Notes under the pieces: generated by a model
The model's database searches: none
What the model was told of the DNA's origin: nothing
What the model saw: the letters and a program-made list of their open reading frames with translations, nothing else
Shown here: positions 35,106 through 46,090 of the stretch, one piece after another
How positions within the stretch are numbered: position 1 is the stretch's first letter
Layout: each line of letters begins with the position of its first letter
Made by a program: the position numbers and the translations under genes
Source: Enchytraeus crypticus
Lineage: Eukaryota > Annelida > Clitellata > Enchytraeida > Enchytraeidae
Assembly: GCA_905160935.1 (NCBI GenBank)
Contig: CAJHZI010000418.1
Span: 160,001 to 224,000 of the forward strand
Reading direction: 5' to 3'
DNA length: 64,000 nucleotides

Positions 35106-35139
35106 ATCCATAAATATGCATGCATGTATATATATCTCT

Positions 35140-36110
35140 CTTAGCGCACTGCCTACTGGCAGGTCCATGGTACATAACGCCTCCACTCTTCTCTGTCTTC
35201 CGCCTTCCTCTTCATTTCCACATGTGAGTGGGTCCTTAAATCATCTAACATACCTAATCTCGGCCTGCCCCTGCCCCTTTTTCCTTCTATGACCTCTTTT
35301 AATAGACCTTCCCCCTTAGAATGTGTCCTATCCATCTCTTCTTCCTATTTCTTAATACATTTATCAACTGTCTATCTGTGCCAACTCTCTCCAGGACTTC
35401 CTCATTTGTAACCTTTTGAATCCAGCTGATCCTCTCCATTCTTCTCCAAATCCACATTTCCAATGCCTCCAGTTTCCTAATATCTTCATTCCTTAAGGTC
35501 CATGTTTCACATCCATACAATAGCGTGGTCCAAACCAAAGGTTTCACTATCTTTATCTTTGTGTCTTTCTTTAGACTTTTAGTTAATAGTTCTTTTCCGC
35601 TACAAAAGGCCGCTTTTGCTTGTGCAATCCTCCTGCATATTTCAGTCTCACATTTCCCATCATCGGTTATAGTATGACCCAAACATTTGCAACTCCTTAT
35701 CTGTTCCAATTTCGTACCATTTATTGTGATATTAACTTCACCTTTATTATTGGACACTCTCATAATCTTGGTCTTTTTTATTTTAATGTTCATGCCATAT
35801 CTTAGGGCCGTATCATTCAGCCTATCCACTATCTTCTGCAATCCAATCTCGCTGCTGGCTACCATTCCTTGGTCATCTGCAAATCGTACATCTTGTAACA
35901 AATTCCCTCCTACTTTTATTCCTTCTTCCAAGTCTTCCATGGCTTCCTCCATCATTGCCTCAGCGTAAATGTTAAACAGCAGCGGCGAAATGCTGCAACC
36001 TTGTATTACTCCACGTCCTATTTCACTTTCTTCTGAGTATTCTTGTTGGATTTTGATTACTGCTCTTTGATTCATGTACAAGTTCAAAATTAGTCTTCAA
36101 TCTCTCCAGT
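35140..36110 (-). mobile_element. RTE-like LINE, largest reverse transcriptase fragment
   Basis: The frame 36087-35299 (262 codons) starts MNLYMNQRAVIKIQ and contains GVIQGCSISPLLFNIYAEAM, RFADDQGMVAS (catalytic FADD), KKTKIMRVS, LLYGCETWTLRNEDIRKLEALEMWIWRRMERIS and KKRWIGHILRG. A frameshift near 35310 separates the last part (GRGRPRLGMLDDLRTH, EEWRRYVPWTCQ). The 3' tail ends near 35140. The amino-terminal half is absent. Confidence 0.9.
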
Positions 36111-36127
36111 CAATTCCTATTCTTTTT

Positions 36128-36130
36128 AAG

Positions 36131-36195
<65 letters not shown>

Positions 36196-36337
36196 GAAAT
36201 ATACATGTATATATATACAGTATATATATATATATACATGTACAGTATATGTATATATATATATATATATATAGTATATATATATATATGTAGAGTATAT
36301 ATATATACAGCGTATATATATATATATACATGTACAG

Positions 36338-36380
<43 letters not shown>

Positions 36381-36447
36381 TATATATATATGTAGAGTAT
36401 ATATATATACAGTGTATATATATATATATATATATATATATTGATTG
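36128..36447. repeat. (AT)n region with higher-order structure
   Basis: Alternating AT broken by ACATGTACAGTATATG and ATGTAGAGTATATA at intervals near 90-110 bp, each seen about twice. Confidence 0.85.
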
Positions 36448-36469
36448 ATATATCTCTATACACCTCTCT

Positions 36470-36690
36470 CTCTCTCTTGGTCCACTGCCTACTGGTAGGT
36501 CCATGGTATATAACACCTCAACTCTTCTCTGTCTTCCGTTTTCCTCTTGATGTCCATATATGGGTGCATCTTTAATTCATATATCTTTCATAATCTCGGT
36601 GTGCCTCTTCTTCCCTTTCCTTCCATTCTTCTTTCAATGACATCTTTTTTGTAAGCTTTTCCCCTTAGAGTGTATCCTATCCTTCAGAAC
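36470..36690 (-). mobile_element. RTE-like LINE 3' end fragment
   Basis: Reversed tail (GTCCACTGCCTACTGGTAGG, TCCATGGTATATAACACC) with degenerate coding sequence after it. It lies beside a (CT)n and a large (AT)n region. Confidence 0.7.
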
Positions 36691-37449
36691 CCCCTCCCCA
36701 TGTGAATTTGTGATTTAGACAGACTTCCGATAAAACATACGAAAATATTAATGCGTAATGGGACTTTTGTGCTGTGGGGTAGAATGCTAGATTCAGGATG
36801 CCCCGTGGCTTGACAATAACAAAAAGATCAAATTATAAATAACTATATGAATCATATACCGTGCTGGAGGTCACGACAAATAAAGAAAATTCGCACTTGA
36901 TAATTTCTGCAAAATAGTAATATTGCACAATGTGGACCTACACTTTTTATATTCTCAATCTGTCGAGATCAAAAACGAAAAATGAATAATACGGTGGTAC
37001 GGATAAGTATAATCGAGTTCTCAGTGTTTTGATCAATTACAGTGAAAATAACTTTTCAAAATACATATTGATTAATGCTGGAAATCCCCTTAAAAGTTTT
37101 AGAATTTTATAAACTAAAATAGAAATTTAGTATGAATTTAAAGATTTTATATGCCGTTGTGAAATGACGAATACTTGCATTGTAATATCTAGTTACTCAT
37201 TCAAATCTCTTTTAGTTTGTTGAAGGTGAATCTACTGCTTTGATCAACACAAGTTTTCATCTGCTAATCTGTATCACCTTCACATTGTACAGTGTATATT
37301 GTCATTACCGACTACCTATTATAGTTTAATTACACCAATACTTAAATAAAATAAAATAGAAACAATAAAATATAAAATAAAGGAAACTAAAATATTTAAA
37401 ATAGCCAAACGCTTCAATATATTTTATTAGCTCCCAGATACTGTTCAAT

Positions 37450-38365
37450 CTATTTATATCTCTCTTAGTGCATTTTTTTGTCTACTGGCAGGTCCAGGGT
37501 ATATAACGCCTCCATTCTTCTCAGGCTTCCGTTTTCCTTTTCATTTCCATATACCAGTGAATCTTTCAATCATTTAATATTTCTAATCTCGGTCTTCCTC
37601 TGCTTCCATTTCTTCCATTCTACCATCTATGACCTTCCTTAGTAAACTATCTTCTCGTAGAATGTGTCCTATCAAATTCTTATTCCTATTTCTTATAGCA
37701 TTTAGTAACTGTCACTCAGCACCCACTCTTCAAATCTTCATTTGTAACTTTTTGAGTCCAGCTAATCCTTTCCATTCTTCTTCAAATCTGATCTCCAGCT
37801 TCTGATCTCCAGACTTCCTCCTTTCTTAATGTTCATGTTTCACATCCAAAGGCAAAGATTGTTTTCTTCATCTTTCTCTATGTGGTTTTTTTTGTTTTGC
37901 TTGTGCAATCCTTTTACATATTTATCTCGCATTTCTCATCGTCTGTTATGGTGTTACCTAGATATTTGAAGTTCCTTACTTGTTCCAAGCTCGTACCATT
38001 TATTGTAATATTGATTTTACCTTATAAAGACTCATTTTGAATTTTTGCCTTTTTGCCATTAATCTTCATACCATATTTCAATGCCGCATTATTCAGACTA
38101 TTCATTATCTTCTGCAGTCCATTGTCACTTCCTGCTAGCATTCCTTGATCTTCTGCAAATATCACATCTTTTAAAAGTTTACGTCCTAGCCCTACTTTTA
38201 TTCCCTCTTCAATGTCTTCCATGGCTTCTTCCAATATTGCTTCTGCTTAAATGTTAAACAACAGCCGCGAAATGCTACAACCTTGTCTTACTCCCAATCT
38301 TACTTCACCTTTTTCTGAGTTTTGTTTTTGGAGCTTGATTTCAGCCCTTTAATTCATGTAAAAGT
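37450..38365 (-). mobile_element. RTE-like LINE, degenerate copy
   Basis: Contains broken equivalents of MEEAMEDIEEGIKVG, FAEDQGMLAGS (catalytic aspartate changed to glutamate) and the 3' tail near 37470. Many frameshifts; older than the copy at 35140. Confidence 0.8.
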
Positions 38366-38734
38366 TTAGAATTACTACTACTATCAATCTGCTGATTTAA
38401 AATGGTATATGTTTAATGTGCAACTTTTAATGAAGTCTATCTAATTTTTTGCCCATAATTGAATACATAATTTATGATACAATGATAATGCATTCATTTA
38501 CGGTTTAATGCCTTACTTCTATGTTTGACAGTCATTAAATAGCAGATATGGCAAATGAATGGCATATATTGAATTTATGTTACAGCACTGATGAAGCCAG
38601 TGACGGAATCGGAAGAATCCGAAACCACCTTTGAATGATTAAGCTCCTCACTGAAATGCTGTTGAACTTATCAATTTTAGCCGTCTCTAAGAAAAAGGAT
38701 AAATACTTTTATCTCTTCTTAGGGTATGAAGTTG

Positions 38735-38900
38735 GTCGGGTAGCCATTGAATCCATAGGCACTACGAATCCCGATGCAATAGGTTGCACTAATGACATAG
38801 GCAGATTCATTGCAGAGCTAACCGGCGATAAACAGGAAACCTCTTTTCCAGTCTGCTTGGGTCATTTTGTCAAGTAGCCGGGCGGCGATTTAGAACATAT
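38735..38900 (+). mobile_element. Unclassified retroelement-like coding fragment
   Basis: The frame 38635-38877 contains IGRFIAELTGDKQETSF; the segment at 39010 has the fuller form GDKRETSFLWQRLSI. I associate this pattern with C-terminal ends of invertebrate retroelement proteins but cannot name the family. Sequence continues into GTAGCCGGGCGGCGATT, shared with the copies at 39010, 39303 and 58305. Confidence 0.4.
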
Positions 38901-39009
38901 TGTTTGAATAGCTATTATTTATATAATAATAATAAGCATAATACTACTACTAATACTAATTCTAATAATTATAATAATAATAATAAGCTGGCAATAATAT
39001 CGCCGGTAG

Positions 39010-39480
39010 TTTATCGCTAACGGCGATAAACGTGAGACCTCTTTTCTTTGGCAAAGGCTTTCCATAACTTTGCGAAGATTTAAATGCAGGCTGCTTCAGC
39101 AAATTCTTTTATACAGATTGATGGCCACGAGTAGCCGGGCGGCGATTCAGCACGTATTGCTCGAATCGTTTTTATCAAACCTCGGATCCTTTACATCCGG
39201 GGTAACAAATTTAAGAAACAATAATAATAATAACAATATATTATTATTAATACTATTATTATTATTATAACACAATAATTGTTTAATATTCTTATTTTTA
39301 TTACCCCGTGTGTAAAGAATCCGAGGTTTTATAAAAGTGATTCGAGTAATACGTGTTGAATCGCCGCCCGGCTACTCGAGGTCATCTAGCTGCCTAAAAG
39401 AATTGCTGAAGCAGACTCTATTAAACCTTTGAAAAGTCATGGAAAGCCTTTTGCCAAAGAAAGCAGATCTCTTTATTATT
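39010..39480. repeat. Inverted pair of the GDKRETSF element tail
   Basis: The plus-strand arm 39010-39210 encodes GDKRETSFLWQRLSITLRRF and about 45 further open codons, ending near TCCGGGGTAA. The arm 39300-39475 is its reverse complement at roughly 85 percent identity by eye. About 90 bp of (AAT)n-like spacer separates them. A third, reversed copy lies at 58305-58435. Confidence 0.7.
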
Positions 39481-40096
39481 ACTATTACTTTCTAAAATTC
39501 ATTTTATAATGAGGAACACGCGTTTGATTCAAACGATGCTAGCAATACATTTTGAATCGCCAAAGTTTGCCGAGCACGATAAGAAAAAGTAAAGGTAAAG
39601 AGGTGACTTTACCGCATTTGGTCTAGCACACGCATCAATAAACAAATTTAAGTAACGTCAGCTCCGGTTAGTATGCTTACATGGATCAGCGACCATCCTG
39701 GAAAACCTACTTTTGACAGTTTTGAAGGAAGAAAACCCCATCATGCTGGAAGATTATATGTAAATCCTCGCAGGTTGCAATAGCTACGCTATAAATTAGG
39801 TGAGAGAAAAACTACTTCAATCTAACTTTTAAAACCCCTGCAGATCATTTTATTTACTTTTGATTTCACTCTAGAATAGGCTACATAGACACCTGTTCTA
39901 TGTTTATATTATTTATCTATGTCATTACAATTTTCATTAATATTGTAGTAATCTACCATCCTTCAACTATCCACCTGTAACTAAAGTCATTTATGACAGA
40001 TAGCAGATTTTCAAAATGTGCTAATTTCTGTCCAATTAAAATTAATGTTTTGCTTTCAATTGTAATACTTCTTGCATTCTTCGGCGTCAGTTAAAT

Positions 40097-40477
40097 TCAC
40101 TTGCAGATGCAGGTTTGACCCTTTGGACACCAACTGCTGGTATCGTAGTTCTTTCCACCGCAGTAACCACTGCGGTATCCCTTCTTCTTGCAGAAGGAGT
40201 TGCAGTCGGTCACACCCTGCACCCACCAAAAGGCTCTCCACAATCCTCGGCTTACAGGATCGTCGCAGTAATACCCTGTTCTGTCTCCTAACCATTTGCA
40301 GGCATCCATGATGACATCACGCTTCTTCCTCGATAAGGCAGCCTCCTCAACCAGTTCTTGGTTCCCCTCGAGTGACTCCACTTGGTTTTCCACCGCCATG
40401 GCTGCAGTGGAAGTTGCCACTACCACCAGCATCAGGGCGGAGAACAGCAGACGTGTATAGAAGTTCGATGGTTTCAT
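40097..40477 (-). CDS. Macin-like peptide precursor D
   Basis: A 126-residue precursor with the same layout as C: signal peptide 1 to about 28, propeptide to RKKR (50-53), and a 73-residue mature peptide with eight cysteines at the same positions (60, 71, 92, 96, 106, 117, 123, 125). The reading frame stays open upstream to 40540, but I start at 40477 because homology with C begins exactly there (MKPSNFYTRL against MKSSNFFTRL). Upstream codons would also place non-hydrophobic residues before the signal peptide and run past the splice acceptor at 40518. Changes from C in the mature part are mostly conservative (I/L, F/Y, K/Q), suggesting maintained function. A possible AATAAA lies at 39849-39854. 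Confidence 0.78.
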   Translation of the reverse strand: MKPSNFYTRLLFSALMLVVVATSTAAMAVENQVESLEGNQELVEEAALSRKKRDVIMDACKWLGDRTGYYCDDPVSRGLWRAFWWVQGVTDCNSFCKKKGYRSGYCGGKNYDTSSWCPKGQTCICK

Positions 40478-40582
40478 TGTAGAGCCGAAAGACAGGTATA
40501 AAAAGTGATCGTTCAATCTGCACATACATGTAAATAACAACGATTATTTTTTATTAAAATCCAATTTATTATCATATGTACA

Positions 40583-40601
40583 GGACAGCGATTTGACGTC
40601 C
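40583..40601 (-). promoter_or_regulatory. Conserved 19-bp block upstream of gene D coding exon
   Basis: Minus-strand GGACGTCAAATCGCTGTCC, identical to the gene C block, 106-124 nt before the ATG. It contains ACGTCA, the core of a CRE-like half site. Confidence 0.4.
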
Positions 40602-40944
40602 GAGTCGACTGCACTCTTTTTTTCTTAATAAGTGGTTGGTCTGAATTGCAAACGATGAATCACTTATAGTAAGTTTTGTAATACTGAATATAAATTTAAA
40701 TATTGTGTTAAATTTATTTAATAATTCTAATAATAAATATTTCAATTTGATAATAAAAAACTTGATAGAAATTGCGCGTACATCTTCAAATGCAACATGT
40801 ATCTGGCTGCCCAAACTTCCCATGATAAATTTGTTATCCGATTTCTATGTTTTACGTGTTGTATCAGGGACATTGAAGAACAGACATCAGTTAACTACAC
40901 TCGTATAAAGAGGCGGCAAAGCATAAACTGAAGAAGGCAACAGA

Positions 40945-41115
40945 AAGCCTGTTGCTCAGAAGCCATATTTTTCCAAGCTATATGCTACATCAGTTATGGT
41001 TAAGGAGTAGCCTGTTGTGAAGGGATTAACTTGTTGATCATGGAGTGCTCTATTTGGAGCTTGATAACATACATGAGAGAATGAATATGTCCCGTGGACC
41101 TGGCGCTTGGTTGAA
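40945..41115 (+). mobile_element. R1 SINE-like repeat, opposite orientation, in gene D intron
   Basis: AAGGGATTAACTTGTTGATC, GAATGAATATGTCCCGTGGA and CCTGGCGCTTGG, then (GA)n. Ends on the LINE-like tail side. Confidence 0.6.
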
Positions 41116-41850
41116 TACTAGAGAGTAAGAGAAAAAAGCGAGGGAGAGAGAGAGAGAAAAAGAGAGAGAGAGAGACCTGCATATATTGAAAAGTTTTTCA
41201 TCTATTTACCTAAACATTACTTATATAAAGTAGAGGGTTGAAGGCGGGGTTAGACGCACTGGATTTTTATCGTGAGGATCAATAAATGAAGCTGAGCAAT
41301 GCTGGGCTCAGTTAGTATTTGGATGTGCGCTCACCTTGGAAGACCGATTGTTGTATGTTTTTATTAAGTAAACAATATGGGTTATATGTATATAAGTTTA
41401 TTAGTAATTCCTCGCTCGCTGTAGTCGAAGCGTTGTCAAAAGGTAACGTTATAGAAGCTAATGTTAACGTCAGTTTCCTCACTCGAACGAGATGCCAGTG
41501 ACAGGTTATTTTAATAACCAGCGGAGTGGAAAAAGGAAATATCGAAATACCGAAAGGCAGAAACTACGTAAGGAAACACTGTAACGCGTGCGGCAAAACT
41601 GTGCGTAGCTTCTCGAAAGAAGGACTCACTCAACTAAATCAATTCGTCAAAATATTATCGTAATTATGCTTTTAGAACTTTCAGCAAAGACTCAATTTGT
41701 AACTTAATTTAGTTAGAATTTATTTACCGGATAATGCATATGAACCTTCTTGTACTTGCTCTTGGGCTTAACTTTGATTTCCAAATTTTGAAATTTTTTG
41801 CTACTAACGGAATTGAGTTACTGATTTCCAAAATGAGTTGCTATTTACAT

Positions 41851-41851
<1 letters not shown>

Positions 41852-41907
<56 letters not shown>

Positions 41908-41908
41908 T
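41852..41908. repeat. (CT)n microsatellite in gene D intron
   Basis: TC run leading into an R1 copy. Confidence 0.9.
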
Positions 41909-42140
41909 TAGTGAAATGTCAAATGGTAGATCCAAGGTTCCAAGTTACATACCCATGTTCACTGTCTTCAGTAATGCCCCATAGAGTGAACTCTCTCGAT
42001 AAACAGGCTATTTCCTTCACAGAAAGATAGGCCTTATCTACACTTTTAGGCAGTCTATAGTTTGACAATAATGGTTTTCAAGGTGGTTTCCCACTTCTTT
42101 TTTTTCTTAGTAGCCTCCTACGGCAGATGCATTTTAGGGT
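41905..42140 (-). mobile_element. R1 SINE-like repeat, degenerate, in gene D intron
   Basis: Follows (CT)n; AGTGAAATGTCAAATGGTAG and AAGGTGGTTTCCCACTTCTT retain the family order. Confidence 0.45.
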
Positions 42141-42441
42141 AGGTATATTAGTCAGTGGCTCGGACACAGCACTGGATTACTAGATATCTATTATCGAATA
42201 TTTTAAAAGCGTAACACGAAATTTACTAACAAAAATGCACCAGAAATTGGCGCCAATATATTTTATGTCTCCAGGTGAAAAAATCAATTTTACTTTTAAA
42301 TATAGAGAGCTTAAAATAATAAGACTTAACCGACAAATTTAGTAAAATTTGAAAGATATTTGTTTAATTTCGTGTACTATCAACGATTAGCATTGCTATC
42401 AATAAATTGTAAAATTACTAAGTTTTGTAGCAATTTCTTAC

Positions 42442-42530
42442 CTCTTCTGCTTGCAGAGAAACAATAAATAGCATCTAAATAGATCTCCAATTAATTTCCA
42501 GAGCTCTCGGCCTGCTGGCCTTATATAGCT
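42442..42530 (-). promoter_or_regulatory. Predicted core promoter and first exon of gene D
   Basis: Minus-strand GCTATATAAGG at 42520-42530 is a TATA box. The putative noncoding exon ends in GCAAGCAGAAGAG at 42442. It shares the TATA context (GCTATATAA) and the exon-end word with gene C, although the sequence between is diverged. Confidence 0.45.
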
Positions 42531-42605
42531 TGATTAGAGGAAGTAAAAGGCTAAGAAAAGTTATTCATGAATAATTATCCATTTCTTCTCATAATTATCT
42601 ATGCC

Positions 42606-42618
42606 AAGAATTTGACTC
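42606..42618 (-). promoter_or_regulatory. Conserved upstream word, gene D
   Basis: The plus strand reads AAGAATTTGACTC, about 79 nt upstream of the gene D TATA box, matching the gene C site. Confidence 0.35.
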
Positions 42619-43059
42619 GCGGACAACTTTTAGTCGACAATAAAGACAACAACATCGAGCAACAGTCGTAATAAAAAAGATTAATGGCGTATGACGAGTG
42701 GTGCTGTTACATCATAGGTGTATTGTACCTCCGTGTCATGAAAGTTTGACAGCTAAGGTTGATTATGTCAATACTATTCAAATAAAGCCTGAAAAAGACT
42801 TTCGTATTCTAACATTACGGGCATTTTACATGCACATGAGTTCTGCATTATTACGTTAGTTTCTTCCTGGTGCTATATTTGTTGATTAACTAATGAACTT
42901 GGATTGAAGCCATTCTTGAAGTCATTGTATCAAAACGTCTTATTATAGGCTACTAGCGGTGACAGCTATCGACGAAATATTTCATCAATGTTCCTTTTGA
43001 TAGATCGAATATGTCATTATACTATATTTGGAAAATTACATTAAATATCCAAAGGATAA

Positions 43060-43150
43060 AATAATAATAATAATAATAATAATAAAGGTTTAACGCCCGT
43101 TTCCTCATACAGGGATGATGTCTGGGACGTCCCCAACAGCACACATCACT
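43060..43150 (-). mobile_element. LINE 3' tail fragment
   Basis: Minus-strand copy of the GGGACGTCC...GACATCATCCC...GAGGAAACGG tail with an (ATT)n end, related to 62765-63070. Confidence 0.6.
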
Positions 43151-43984
43151 AAAAAAAAACATAAAAGCTAAAGAAGCTAAAGCTAAGGTTAATCTCAGTG
43201 TCAGGGTAAGTCAATCTAGGCGAATAAGATAATATAATTAGCCCAAAAATTATCCGGTAGTCACCAAAGATTCGAATTTGGGTTCGGGATTAGCTGTAGA
43301 AAGCCGAAATGCATCTAAGCTCATTTCCGAAAACCGTTCAAGAAAATTCGAAAAATGTTTAATTCTAGTAAAACAACGTTCATCCCACTAAACTCCTACC
43401 ATCTGAAATTATTACATCTTAGGTACCGAAGGAAAGGATCACGTAAACATATTAATAACTTCAGTCAGTTTCCACAAAATAAAAAGAAAATATCGAGACG
43501 TATATAGTGGCATTACACGAACAATTTTTTGAGAAAGCTAGATTGGATGATTTGTTAATTATGCAAGAAGTTGAGTAAGATTGGCAATAAATAACGATCA
43601 GTTTTTATATAAAGAAAACATTGATTAATGTTCATCCTATCGACTCAAGAGCAGGGCTGGAAGTCGCTTCCTATGAAATAATTCTATTCATATGTGCAAC
43701 TAGTCCAAATTGTGCAAGTCATAAAATGTCAATCAATCAATAAGAATTTAACATCCGGTTCCTCGCCATAAGGCAATGTCAGGGACGCACAATGTACAGT
43801 TTTGTACTCAATCTGACGAGAGCAGCACGAAAAGTGAACAGTACGCCGCTACAGGTGATCGTTGCTCAATATTTGGTCACTTATAATAAAATATTTAACA
43901 AATTTCAAAATTACTCATTTTGAAAATCCCGTTGAAAATTAAAAATCTCTCTGAAAGTTTACAACTTCAAAAGATACTACGTCA

Positions 43985-45890
43985 ATAACAACAATAACAA
44001 CAATTAGAGTGCTACAGTCATCAATGACAACATCGAGCACTATTGAGACAAAAGCAAGCCGGCGAGCAAAAAAGAAGGTCCAAAAATGGTGCAAATTCCA
44101 AAATCCAGAAATTCAGTCCAAAGTAAAGGGAGTTAAAGAAAAGGTGGTTTAGGAGCAGGTAGCTGCTCATGGACACTGGATGGAAAAGGGAGATGGAAAA
44201 GATAGGTCTTCAACTGCTTATGGAACTGCTCATAGGAAAGCAAAGGCTGATGTGATTCAAATGAAGATTTCCGAAGATTAGATGGAAGAGAATTCCAGAT
44301 CTGAGGCGCAGCATGCTGGAAAGAACGATTAAATAGCTTAGAGCGTGAAGGTAAGCTAGGTCTCACAAGAGTAATTAACTTAGAAGACCGAGTAACAGCA
44401 GGCCGCATCACTTTAATCAAGTGAGACATACAAGTTTGTCCAGGGATGGTGATGGACTTATAGGTTAACGAAGCTGTTTTGTAAATGATACGCTCTTTAA
44501 TCGTTAGCCAGTGCAAAGACTTCAAAATAGGCGTAACATGTGAGTACTTGGAACTACAAAAAATTGCTCGCGCAAGAGAATTCTGAACAAACTGCAACTG
44601 ATCAATCTCACAGCCAGGGAGATTTAAAACAGGGAATTGCAGTAGTCCAACTTTGATTGCACAAGAGCAGCACCAATTGTAGCAGCTGTCAAACGTGACA
44701 AATATGGACGTATTCGACGAAGATCACAGATATGGAAGAAACATGCTTGTGAAGTTTTAGTTATGTGTTCGTGGAAGGTTAGATGTTGTTTATCAAGGAT
44801 AACACCGAGATTTCTCACAGAAGAAACAGGTGATATTTTAATACCCGAAGATAACGAAAGAGTTTTCCCATTCAGCTTCAGAAGCTGTTGTGGTGTCCCG
44901 ACCAACAAGAATTCGGTCTTAGATGGATTAAGTGCCAAGGAATTAGTAGACATCCAAGAGGATATAGACTGAAAACTTTGTTGCAGGAGAGTTTCAGCAT
45001 TAGAATAGGAGTTAGGGTGAAGTATACCAAGGGTTAGATTTCTTAATCTTCTTGGTAATTAGAGGTGCATTCTTATCAAGTAGAGATGAAAGAGTAGTGT
45101 TATACTGTTTTACTAATTCATCAAGATCATTAGCAGGAGACTTGATCAAAGTCGAATTTTCAAGATCAGAACAAAAGAGATCAAGATCAGCGTTATTTAC
45201 ACACCTAAATGAAACAGTAGGTGAATTTTTAATAGCATCTGGCTTAACATGATTATAAGTGAATACAACAGGAAAATGGTCTGACGGCGAGTGAGATAAA
45301 ATAGTAACACTTAAAGGATCAGTAGCAGAGAGACTTGGCGTAATAACAACATCAAGTGTATGATGTTATTATTTAAGTGAAAAAAGAAGTTATTGTTTAA
45401 GTGTATGTTGTGTATTGTCAATATGAGTAGCAACATTCACATGTTGAACAGCATTACAAGAGGACAGCAAAGTATTAAACTGCTGAGTTAAAGGATCAAG
45501 AGGATTATCAAGGTGAATGTTGAGGTCACCTGTAATCACAAAGTCTGATTTAGAAGTAGTAAGGAAGGAGAGTAGGGTAGAAAACTCCGATAAAAAGAGA
45601 GAGAAAGGTTTGGCATAGGGGGAAGAAGATGGTGGTCGATACACTGCAACAACATGCAGAGTACATGTGCTAAATTTACCAGTGACTGAAATTGCTTCAA
45701 ATGAAGAAAATTTATGACAGTCATTGCTAAGAAGGGTAAAGGGCTTCCTTAGTAGGAGAGCAACTCCACCACCCTTAGCGCCAGATATCCTAGAGTCACG
45801 ATTTGCAATAAACATATCATAACCTGGAGGAAGAATAGGCATCAGTTCAGAAGGAGTGGTTATAGAGGATAGCCAAGTTTCACTAATAAC
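43985..45890 (-). mobile_element. CR1/L2-like LINE, internally deleted
   Basis: Reading 45890 downwards: an endonuclease part (ISETWLSS, GGGVALLLR, VAVYRPPSS, ITGDLNIHLDNP) to about 45390, a linker to about 45020, then a jump to the region after the catalytic core (LALNPSKTEFLLVG, VRNLGVILD, QSKLDYCNSLF) from 44953, the C-terminal domain to 44133 and the 3'UTR with an AAC-type tail near 43985. The YADD-containing palm is absent, so it is dead. The endonuclease is only the later part of that domain. Confidence 0.82.
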
Positions 45891-46090
45891 GTCTCCCCTC
45901 TTCTCTATTTTCCTCTTTCCTCTGCATGTCTACATATGAGTAGATCTTTATATCATCCAACATTCCCAATATCGGACAGTCGGACTGCCTCTTCTTCTTT
46001 TTTCTTCCATTCTGCCTTCTATGACTTCTTTTTTTAGACTTTCCTACCTTAGAATGTGTCCTATCCAGCTTCTATTCTTACTTCTTAACA
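45890..46090 (-). mobile_element. RTE-like LINE 3' end fragment
   Basis: Reversed family segment (CTCCCCTCTTCTCTATTTTC to CTATCCAGC) directly abutting the CR1-like LINE endonuclease end at 45890; one element interrupted or truncated the other. Confidence 0.65.

Larger units (their letters stand above)
40518..42441 (-). other. Predicted 5'UTR intron of gene D
   Basis: Minus-strand donor GTAAGAAAT from 42441 and acceptor TGTGCAG ending at 40518 give a 1924-nt intron. Exon 2 starts with ATTGAACG, 40 nt before the ATG. The intron contains a reversed SINE-like R1 copy, (GA)n and (CT)n tracts, a SINE1 tail and another R1 piece, which explains its extra length over gene C. Confidence 0.5.

Noticed and set aside
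36097..36516. 139-codon YIYI-rich frame
   Set aside because: Translation of an (AT)n microsatellite.
40478..40540. Upstream ATG extension of gene D
   Set aside because: Homology to gene C starts at 40477, and the extension would cross the predicted splice acceptor.
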